This document shows positions 22,245 through 31,886 of a stretch of 64,000 nucleotides of DNA, one piece after another (position 1 is the stretch's first letter; each line of letters starts with the position of its first letter). Below the pieces are notes generated by a model that was given only the letters and a program-made list of their open reading frames with translations, searched no databases and had not been told where the DNA came from. This DNA is from Glandiceps talaboti (lineage: Eukaryota > Hemichordata > Enteropneusta > Spengelidae). Position numbers and translations under genes: made by a program. The DNA lies in assembly GCF_964340395.1 (NCBI RefSeq), contig NC_135566.1:20393797-20457796 (forward strand). The letters are read 5' to 3'.

Positions 22245-22454
22245 ATTTTAATATCAACTTTAAAACATTCTTGGTGACGCGTTGCAATTGATTAGACTTG
22301 TTTATTAGCAGACACATTGGCCATAGGGGGCGCTATCTAAATTCTATTTTAATATCAACTTTAAAACATTCTTGGTGACGCGTTGAAATTGATTAGACCT
22401 TAAACCTTGTTTATTAGCAGACACATTGGCCATAGGGGGCGCTATCTAAATTCT
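22245..22454. repeat. Tandem duplication, ~101-bp period, 2 copies
   Basis: ATTTTAATATCAACTTTAAA ... GGGGGCGCTATCTAAATTCT occurs twice, the second with a 7-bp insertion (TTAAACC-type). Confidence 0.9.
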
Positions 22455-22938
22455 AGGCGTAGCCTATCATTTATCAATATTTGTTGTACAACAGTTCAAT
22501 ATCCCGTATATTACTCTCCTCTCAATGAAGACTGTTAAACCACTTGCAAGAAAAGTTCGTGTTTTTAAATAGATTATTTTTACTTTGTTCTCTCCCGTGT
22601 GCAGCGAATGATTAAAATCCAAGAAATAAAAACTCAGAATATCACTGAATCAATTCGCTTTTATAGAGTAATATACGCCGTGTGATGTGTGAGCATGAAT
22701 TAATCATAGACAGTGGAGTGGCCCCCTCGAGTGGTCTCGAAAGAGACTGTTTGTGTTGATATCTGAGATGCTCTACAAATCAAACAATGTTTTGGCCAAT
22801 CATGACTGAGTAAGTGTTTCGAATGGAATTATATGCAAATATTATAGCCACATTCTTTTAATTCGTTTGCAGTGCAGTGGTTTGTTTTGGTTCAACTTAG
22901 ACGCTATTTGTTCATAAGCACGTAAGTTTAAGTGCTTT

Positions 22939-23138
22939 GTTAGACAAGTCTGTATCCAGTTAGATTCCCCAGATAGCAATACTCGTATGTTAGACAAGTC
23001 TGTATCCAGTTAGATTCTCCAGATAGCAATACTCGTATGTTAGACAAGTCTGTATCCAGTTAGATTCTCCAGATAGCAATACTCGAATGTTAGACAAGTC
23101 TGTATCCAGTTAGATTCCCCGGATAGCAATACTTGTGT
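22939..23138. repeat. Tandem repeat, 50-bp unit, 4 copies
   Basis: GTTAGACAAGTCTGTATCCA then GTTAGATTCTCCAGATAGCA then ATACTCGTAT, four times with few changes. No spacers, so not an array of the CRISPR kind. Confidence 0.92.
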
Positions 23139-23447
23139 GTTAGCTTTACAGTTGTAAATTCTCTGTCACGTCTGTCGACACCACCCCCCCTGCTCCCACC
23201 ACTATCTTATCATCAACGATCGGCGATGACTCTCAAGATAGCGGCTGATGACTAATAACTGATTATTGATTGACAAATGGTAACCGTATGCTCTATCACT
23301 ATAATAATAGATTGTGACAATGAACGTCGAACTAGAAGAAACGTACATACACTCAATACTACATACACAAGTCATTCCTGTCATTTTCTTGAACTAGTGG
23401 CCAATGTAATCAATAATAGTACATAAAATACAAGCACAAACAAACAT

Positions 23448-23546
23448 ACATACATACATACATACATACATACATACATACATACATACATACATACATA
23501 CGAATAAACAAACAAACAAATAAATAAATAAATAAATAAATAAACA
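23448..23546. repeat. (CATA)n then (AAAC)n and (AAAT)n tract
   Basis: Tetranucleotide tract with successive one-base unit changes: CATA, CAAA, TAAA. Confidence 0.9.
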
Positions 23547-23959
23547 GATTATTACATCACATATTGATAAGACTTTATTCAATACTTAGCACACAATCTA
23601 ACTAAAGGTGTCATTAACCAACAAGAAATATTCACGAGCTTTGTATATCAAATGACTTACACAGGTTATAAGTTAAAGCTCAAAGTATTTTGTAGCATTG
23701 GGCTTTCGATCTATAACTGTCTTGGTCGATGAATTAAAGATATATAACATTTGAAAGTTGTAATTGTGTTGCCTGGTTTATTTTATCCAAATATTTGATA
23801 GGAGATAAAGAAAGATGGCATGCATGGTAGGGTTCAGAATTCTGTGGTTTATGTTAGCCATTTCAGTGACAAGCATAATGTATTGTATTTAATGTAGCAT
23901 AGCATCAGCTACAGGTAGAATTATCACGGGGTGATAATCAGTCACTGAAAATCGTAAAT

Positions 23960-23965
23960 TTTATT
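23960..23965 (-). terminator. Poly(A) signal AATAAA for the secreted Cys-rich gene
   Basis: The minus strand reads CAAATAAAATTT about 170 nt after the stop codon, so cleavage would fall near 23940. Both the motif and its distance fit a 3'UTR. Confidence 0.5.
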
Positions 23966-24131
23966 TGAAAGTACGATGGAAAGCTATAGTTCATATGTGA
24001 CAGCGGAGTAGAAACGTTCTGGTGTGTGCGTCCCTTTGACTTTGCCACCATTGGTTTGGTGATTTATACTAATAACACTTCTTGGATACAATACAACGAT
24101 GAAGACGAACGTCAGATATCACTGGGTGTCT

Positions 24132-26752
24132 TTAGTCATCAGGACTGTTAGGACAACTAAAACCTGGAATGCAAGGAAGGCCTGGGATGCCAGGATTATT
24201 GACAGGTACAGATGGATATGGCTCTGGGTTATCAGGACACGCCACCTCACATGTGTACAATTGCCATGTGTAGTACGTGAATGTATTACACTCTTTACAG
24301 TCGTAACCACAACTGCTGCACTCTCCACCGAAGGTTTTACTGTTGAGAAGGCTAGACGTCTTTCTCACCATTCCACTACACGATCCACACTGTCATGACA
24401 AAAAGAAAGGGAAAACACAGAGCTATGAAATTCCTTAGTCTTTAATATTGGACTTATAGGGTACATTGTCGGAACTCTCTGACTCGAAAATAACCACTTA
24501 AAGATGGTTGTTAATTTTAGATTTTTTTTACATTATCTTTACTTTGCATTTTGAGAATGTCGTCAGCTTCTGCTCTTTCAAACCCATGCTTCATTTTTGT
24601 CTACAACATTCATAATTCTTCTCTGCACACCCTTAGTTATAAGTAATCTCCCCTCTGTACACGTCATGATACTCTGCACACACTTATTTACAAGTAATCT
24701 GCCCTCTGTACATGTCCTGATACTCTGCACACACTTATTTACAAGTAATCTCCCCTCTGTACATGTCCTGATACTCTGCACACACTTATATAGTTATAAG
24801 TAATCTCCCCTCTGTACATGTCCTGATACTCTGCACACACTTATTTACAAGTAATCTCCCCTCTGTACATGTCCTGATACTCTGCACACACTTATATAGT
24901 TATAAGTAATCTCCCCTCTGTACACGTCCTGATACTCTGCACACACTTATATAGTTATAAGTAATCTCCCCTCTGTACACGTCCTGATACTCTGCACACA
25001 CTTATATAGTTATAAGTAATCTCCCCTCTGTACACGTCCTGATACTCTGCACACACTTATATAGTTATAAGTAATCTCCCCTCTGTACATGTCCTGATAC
25101 TCTGCACACACTTATTATTTACAAGTAATTTCACTCTGTACATGTCATGATACTCTGCACACACTTATATAGTTATAAGTAATCTCCCCTCTGTACACGT
25201 CCTGATACTCTGCACACACTTATATAGTTATAAGTAATCTCCCCTCTGTACACGTCCTGATACTCTGCACACACTTATATAGTTATAAGTAATCTCCCCT
25301 CTGTACACGTCCTGATACTCTGCACACACTTATATAGTTATAAGTAATCTCCCCTCTGTACACGTCCTGATACTCTGCACACACTTATATAGTTATAAGT
25401 AATCTCCCCTCTGTACATGTCCTGATACTCTGCACACACTTATATAGTTATAAGTAATCTCCCCTCTGTACACGTCCTGATACTCTGCACACACTTATAT
25501 AGTTATAAGTAATCTCCCCTCTGTACATGTCCTGATACTCTGCACACACTTATATAGTTATAAGTAATCTCCCCTCTGTACACGTCCTGATACTCTGCAC
25601 ACACTTATTATTTACAAGTAATTTCACTCTGTACATGTCATGATACTCTGCACACACTTATATAGTTATAAGTAATCTCCCCTCTGTACATGTCATGATA
25701 CTCTGCACACACTTATATAGTTATAAGTAATCTCCCCTCTGTACATGTCCTGATACTACGCACACACTTATTATTTACAAGTAATTTCACTCTGTACACG
25801 TCATGATACTCTGCACACACTTATTTACAAGTAATCTCCCCTCTGTACATGTCCTGATACTCTGCACACACTTATTTACAAGTAATCTCCCCTCTGTACA
25901 TGTCCTGATACTCTGCACACACTTATTTACAAGTAATCTCAAAATTACAAAATACTAGTATTTCTAACGTTACATTACATTACACGTTACTCCCTCATTA
26001 ATTGACAGTGTTCTAGAACCCATTCCCCTCTATCTATAATTTTGGCGTCCCCTCCTCAACTAAACTGAAAGCAAACTTCGAAGGTAAGCCTTATAGCTGT
26101 CCCCCATTCTGCTTGGGAGGCTCACGCTGCGTTACAATCGCATTCCTAACGATTGAAAGTGTTTTGTAGGAACAACGAGTTTGTTTATTGGCCGGCACTA
26201 TTTCCAGTTGTTCTATATGACTACGTATGTGTTACGATTTGTGCATTAATCAATCTATTGGTCACCTAACAGTGTATATATACAAACCGATATTCGTAAA
26301 TTTTAGATTACTTTTAATGAAAAAAACCCAAGATTATTTTTTAAATTTTGTAAACATACCAACAACATGAAATACTAAAGTTTTTGTTATTCCATCTACT
26401 TCATTTGTGAGTATGCTAACATTCGCTCCAACGAGTGCTATAGGATAATCAAATTTAAAATCAATACAGCAAATTGTAGGACAGGGAATGGAGCTGGTTA
26501 TTAGCTTTCTTGTATTTTGTTCATTTCGATAACTTGAGAACGATAATGTGTCATATTGAAAATTACGCAAAACGTATAGTCGTATAAGCCATGTTCACAT
26601 TATTACATGTAGTACATAGTTACCGAGGGAGGTGGAGGTGGTGGTGGTGGTGGTGGATTTCGTCGTCGTCGTCGACGCCAAAAGGCTCCGGTGTCGTCAA
26701 TGAAAGACGCAACTATGACAGAGATTAGCAGGAGTATGATCAGTTTCTTCAT
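24132..26752 (-). CDS. Small secreted Cys-rich protein with Arg6-Pro10 N-terminus, 2 coding exons
   Basis: On the minus strand the first coding exon is 26752-26624 (43 codons). It starts with a clear signal peptide (MKKLIILLLISVIVASF) followed by six Arg, Asn, ten Pro and Ser, and ends at CCCTCG|GTAACT. The second coding exon is 24389-24132 (85 codons plus stop), entered at CATGACAG|TGTGG. Both joins are phase 0, giving 128 aa. The mature part has ten Cys, in spacings such as CGSC, CSSCGYDCKEC and CEVAC, then a Gly/Pro-rich tail with two more Cys. I recognise no family. A secreted peptide or extracellular-matrix role is inference. The basic hexa-Arg run could be a proprotein-convertase site. 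An extra small exon in the 2.2 kb intron cannot be excluded. TATA box, untranslated first exon and poly(A) signal are listed separately and support a real transcription unit. Confidence 0.66.
24617..25945. repeat. Minisatellite, 51-55 bp unit, about 24 copies
   Basis: The unit is GATACTCTGCACACACTTAT, then ATAGTTATAAGTAATCTCCC, then CTCTGTACACGTCCT. A shorter variant has TTTACAAGTAATCTCCC in the middle. It lies wholly in the second intron of the secreted Cys-rich gene. Three copies of a variant (TTATTTACAAGTAATTTCAC at about 25112, 25607 and 25770) mark a larger period. Confidence 0.95.
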
Positions 26753-27491
26753 CCTCACAGCTCAAAGTGAAATTGCTGTTGAAAAAAGAATCAACAATGA
26801 ATGTTGTAAGTATAATACTATATTGTAACTTATGTTAGTTTAATTAAGTATATAGGAACTCTTAGATATACGTAAATGTAACTCTGTTACGTCACAGTGC
26901 CAGAATTCTTATAACTTGCAATTGAAGATTTTATGAAGAAAATGCACACTTCAAAGAGAGGAGATATTAGATAAGGTATAATTTCGAAGAAGAATTCCGC
27001 TCATAGAAAACACATCAAAAGCTGTAGGCCTACATTTAATTTACATATATTTTTTTTATATAATTTCCTTGAAACAGACGGTAACCATAGATTCATAATC
27101 ATAAGGAACAAAAGTTAATTATTAACGCTGAGTCAGTATAAAAGTCTAATTCTCTAGAAATAAGGCCGTTTGAGTTCCCTCAAAAGTAATGCAGCTTTGT
27201 GATTACAAGTGGTTTTACACCACTGCCGTCGTTTTGGAAATTGTGTAAGGGAGGGCTGTCACGTGACTTCGAATAAAATAACGCATTCAATTTGTACACA
27301 CGATACAGTTACGTCTGTCGGTGAAAAAGGCAAATTAGAAAAGATTCAAAGGAAAAGTCAACTTTTCTGTAAATAATAAGATTGTCCGCGCTTGTAGTTG
27401 TTATTGGGGATTGGGGAGGGGTGGTGGCGTTAAACCTTCCTTAGAATTCAAAGATGAAAAAGTTGATTTTGTATAAATAATAAAAACTTAC

Positions 27492-27575
27492 CTTTTTTCG
27501 TCTGTCGTGTCGCCTAAGCTTTAAGATAGGTCTGAATCTGATTTTCTCTCGTCACCGATATCTAGCAACCAAGCT
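27492..27575 (-). other. Untranslated first exon of the secreted Cys-rich gene
   Basis: Reading the minus strand, a run from about 27575 down to 27492 ends in a strong donor (AAAAAAG|GTAAGT). A matching acceptor TTTTTTCAACAG lies just upstream of the start codon, near 26774 (the exon resumes with CAATTTCAC about 20 nt before the ATG). The intron would be about 0.7 kb. The upper end is set only by the distance to the TATA box. Confidence 0.55.
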
Positions 27576-27598
27576 GATTTAGTTGATATGTGTTGCTA

Positions 27599-27606
27599 CT
27601 TTTATA
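27599..27606 (-). promoter_or_regulatory. TATA box (TATAAAAG) of the secreted Cys-rich gene
   Basis: The minus strand reads CCTATAAAAGTAGC. It lies about 30 bp upstream of the inferred transcription start (~27573), ahead of the untranslated exon with its GTAAGT donor. Confidence 0.55.
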
Positions 27607-27897
27607 GGCTCATCTAGCTAGTTTTAAGGGGGTAGTCCCTCAGTCAACCCGTGATATATGTAATCAATGTAAACACGTCACATTGAGCACACAAAGACAT
27701 TTTACCGGTATTTGAAATGTACAGAAACCGGATATCCATTGTGTATCCGGCTTCTATTTTACCTTTTATGTGATCGGTTGAGTCATTGGGGTTTATCGGC
27801 TCAGTTAACGTCAAAGCGAAAAATCATATTGTATGGGGCAACTCTGACGGGATTATTTTGAGGCCTAGATGCTGCTTAATAAAGCTTAAAACAGTAG

Positions 27898-27901
<4 letters not shown>

Positions 27902-27983
<82 letters not shown>
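27902..27983. repeat. (CT)n microsatellite
   Basis: Pure CT for ~82 bp followed by a G-run. Confidence 0.95.
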
Positions 27984-27985
<2 letters not shown>

Positions 27986-28404
27986 GGGGGGGGGTATTAT
28001 GCAAAAAAGTATAGTTAGCATTGATTCATTTTGGCAAAGAACATGATGAGGGATGCATTATCTTTGGAAAACATTTCGGCTGTCTTGTTATTGTAAAGTT
28101 ATCTTTTTCATAGGGTCATTTAAAAACGCAAAGACGGTGGGAAAATACTCGGGGAAATACAAACTCCAATGAACTTTAATTTTCACTCCAACCAGGATAT
28201 CATGTCAGACACGGATCTTGACAGAAAGAATGTCTCCTTTATGGTCATTAGAGTATAACAATTGTCCTTTCTTCAAGTTAAATGAAATCAGCATTAACAT
28301 TATGAATGAAAGCAGACCCTTATTACCTGGAATCGTGTAACAGGATATACTCCGAGATAGATATATTGTAATTGCACGTCTTGAATAAAACATGCATGTA
28401 CACA

Positions 28405-28611
<207 letters not shown>

Positions 28612-28951
28612 CAGTGAGGGGCCAGTAACTTTCAACTTTGTTTTATGGGCGTTTTCTATAGAGAATCGTTTGTAGAGATTCTTTTATCAAATGAACATTC
28701 TAAAAACTTGAAAGGGTAGTTTTTGCAAACTTCAGTGACAGTGCAGTATACCCATTATATTCCTTTAATACTGTGTTAATACGACCATGTTGATATGTAT
28801 ATACTAGTACTTGGTTACCAGATAGAGTCATTATCATATCAATAGAAACCTTATAAGGCTCCGCAAGAACTACGCACGTACACAAAACGATGTTTTCATT
28901 TCAGTCTAACCCGGATACAGATATAATCCTATTGACTAGCTAGAATGGTAG

Positions 28952-28956
<5 letters not shown>

Positions 28957-29047
<91 letters not shown>

Positions 29048-29062
29048 CAGAGAGAGAGAGAC

Positions 29063-29101
<39 letters not shown>

Positions 29102-29110
29102 GACAGAGAC

Positions 29111-29165
<55 letters not shown>

Positions 29166-29166
29166 T

Positions 29167-29197
<31 letters not shown>

Positions 29198-29199
29198 AA
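28957..29199. repeat. (GA)n then (GACA)n compound microsatellite
   Basis: GA with GACA interruptions, then GACA and GATA units. It mirrors the 28.4 kb tract in inverse complement order. Confidence 0.95.
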
Positions 29200-30454
29200 C
29201 GACACGGAGAATGGAGGGAGAGAGGTCGTACGGGATGTTAACTTTGTATTGACCAGATTAGCGTTGGCATTACTTCATGCAAATAATGAGTACATTGACA
29301 AGATTTCTAAAGTCAGGGATTAAGACATTGAATATTGGATCAACCTCTAATGTTAAACGTTAATTAATCTCCATCTGTGTTACTTTTCCACACTAAGTAT
29401 TACTCTTTGTTACTCCTCACATAGGCTGGCAGCTCATGTAACTGTACTAGAATCCCTCCCATATCTCCACGGGATCACCTGGACTTCAGTAATTAGCTCA
29501 GACTACATCATACAATGTTCATGGTTCATTTTGATCATTTTAGATGTATCCACTGGAGCATATCGAAGCTCCTAGTCTAGGCCCAGCTGTTTCCTTCAGC
29601 TCGATCCCTTCTAAAGTGAATCATTAATTTATTCCAATTTTAAATTCTTATGAATATAAATAAAACAATACTCAAATGATTGGGTGATAAAATCATCAAG
29701 ACCACAAATGAATAACCGAAGTGTTGTTGCCTTATATTTAATGCAAGTAATACTGACAAATAAAACACCAAAACTTTGTGAATATCAGAAAATTGTGTTC
29801 TGTCATCTGTAATAATATAATGCATCACCTGTACTGTGTACAGCTGGTGTCCGGAGGAAGAATTTTTTTTCAAGTTCCAATAATTTTAACACAAGATATG
29901 TATTTTTATTACGTAACTATAATTCTGGACAATAGATAGGTTTCGATAGTATTTGACTCGCGTCGTGTTGCTACCTCACAAGACAAAGGAAAGCATATCA
30001 AATTATTACCTGCATTAGATGAATCCAACTGACCTGTTTGCAATTCAGTATAGCACAGTAATAATGCACATAATTATACACAAGTAAGACATGACTCATT
30101 ATGCATGGAGAACAGAGGCTTTCTCTTTTCACACATACTCATACCCGGATATCAGATCTAGACACGGATCTCCGTACCATTTCAAGGCTGCTTTTATCGG
30201 TAAACATGCACTGTCCTTTCATAGCATTTCACTTACCAATTTGGATTGTATCCAAAATTTACAATGCGCATAGATATGTAAATTATGAACGGATTGCACT
30301 AAAATTTGGAAATAATTCCGCAATGTCACTGGTTTCTTTTACAACGCCATTAGCTGTGAACTGTTTTGACAAAATAGACCGTATCAAGCAGTATGTGAGA
30401 AAAGGGGATAAACCAAATAACTAGAAAGACACATACATACGAAGGTACACACGT

Positions 30455-30790
30455 TGGTCAATCAATCAATCAATCAATCAAAGAGATTTAAATAGCACCA
30501 AACTCCACTAAGTCGTAATGTTCAATGGCGCTTTACAAAAGTGTGGGTATATAGAGATGTCAGTAGGCTCTGCTAAACAGATAAGTCTTGCTGCGCTTCT
30601 TAAAAATATCAAGGCTGGGTGACTGGCGCACTTCTAGAGGGACATTGTTCCAAGCGAGGGAGGGGGGGGGGAGCGGTACGCGAGAAAGCACGATCACCAT
30701 AGGCCTTCCGGTTACTCCGTGGTACATGAAGTAGGATTTTGTCATTTGATCGGAGAACTCTGGATGAACTCTGGATGGCATGCGTGCGCG
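30455..30790 (-). mobile_element. CR1-like LINE 3' end
   Basis: The minus strand encodes SNDKILLHVPRSNRKAYGDR, then WNNVPLEVRQSPSLDIFKKR and SKTYLFSRAY followed by a stop. This is the typical C-terminus of CR1-clade reverse transcriptases. Downstream come TTTTGTAAAGCGCCATTGAA and a short (TTGA)n tail (30456-30481), the usual 3' end of such elements. A frameshift occurs at the C-run near 30661-30671. 5'-truncated. Confidence 0.8.
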
Positions 30791-30791
30791 T

Positions 30792-30915
<124 letters not shown>

Positions 30916-30972
30916 CTCAGTGAGTATCAATCTGCTAAAACAGTGCTCTATACCGCAGTGGCAGAGCGTAAT

Positions 30973-31117
30973 AGTTTTGGTAGTACTGGAACTCTTTCTT
31001 GGTTGTAACTCGGAGTTTCACGCATAGTGCGATCGTCAGACAACTCTTGTCTGACGATCGCACTATGCGTGAAACTCCGAGTTACAACCAAGAAAGAGTT
31101 CAAGTACTACCAAAACT
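30973..31117. repeat. Near-perfect palindrome, 71-bp arms with 3-nt spacer
   Basis: The left arm 30973-31043 and right arm 31047-31117 are reverse complements at 70 of 71 positions, separated by CTC. The inner part reads CGATCGTCAGACAA / TTGTCTGACGATCG. A ~50-bp direct repeat (CAGTGCTCTATACCGCAGTG type) flanks it at 30924-30974 and 31121-31172, and (TG)n/(TA)n tracts lie outside. Confidence 0.9.
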
Positions 31118-31176
31118 ATATATTAATCTGCTAAGACAGTGCTCTGTACCGCAGTGGCAGAGCGCAATAGTTTGTA

Positions 31177-31218
<42 letters not shown>

Positions 31219-31224
31219 GGTATG

Positions 31225-31880
31225 TCATTCAGCTAATTGAATGCATGTAGAAAGGGGTGTCGAAATCGAAATTACTGTCATTCCACTTATTTTATAGAAT
31301 GGCGGCTGTCATTCCACTTGTTTAACAGTACAGAGGATGTCATTCAACTAACTAACTAACTTAGGCTAACTGAATGTTGTCGTGAATTACATTCATTTGA
31401 TTCATATTTTGTGTCATACGTTGTTGCTGTTAACATTGTTGCCGTTTCTGATGAACTCATTATATAGTCATACGTACGTCATACATAATCAACCAATCAG
31501 CACGCAGCCCGACGATTAGGCAGACGATCAAATCAAAATTTCTTGTGTGATGTAAGTTTCAGTTACAAGTTGGAGTGTGCGTGCATATAAAAAACAGAGT
31601 TCCCAGTGTATCCTACTACTTGCTTGTATTGTCATTTCTATTACTGCTGTTTTCCGAACCCCTTTTCTATTGTGAGTCATCCACAAATGTAGAATTAAAG
31701 GGTGTCATTCCACTGTTTACATACTATACAGCTGTCATTCCAGTTTCAAAGCATTGATATTGCTGTCATTCCACTTATGCTATAGAGTGATGGCTGTTAT
31801 TCCATTTATTTAACAGCAACTAACTGAATGTAGAATTAAAGGGTGTCATTCCACTGTTTACATTCTGTAAATGCTGTCAT
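31225..31880. repeat. GTCATTCC-type tandem repeat, left part
   Basis: Diverged units built on GTCATTCCACTGTTTA, GTCATTCAACTAACTGAATG and TAGAATTAAAGGGTGTCATT. Same array as 34840-35110; the two were separated by the 2.95 kb element. Confidence 0.6.
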
Positions 31881-31886
31881 TCTAGG

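Larger units (their letters stand above)
21060..23940. other. Intergenic with tandem duplications only
   Basis: Between the Penelope-like element and the 3' end of the secreted-protein gene. The tandem units at 21.4-22.0, 22.2-22.5 and 22.9-23.1 kb are listed; I see no gene. Confidence 0.6.

Noticed and set aside
22939-23138. Four regular 50-bp repeats resembling a CRISPR array
   Set aside because: The units are directly tandem with no unique spacers, and the genome is eukaryotic.
24099-24398. 99-codon plus-strand frame
   Set aside because: Lies antisense to the Cys-rich exon; the minus-strand reading has splice signals, a signal-peptide exon and a poly(A) signal.
26334-26570. Possible extra minus-strand exon (CTATAG acceptor, GTATGT donor, reading ALVGANVSILTNEVDG)
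   Set aside because: The open frame does not match the phase-0 junctions of the two coding exons; including it would bring an early stop.
30091-30424. 107-codon plus-strand frame
   Set aside because: No similarity to a known family that I can see and no splice signals; overlaps another frame of similar length.
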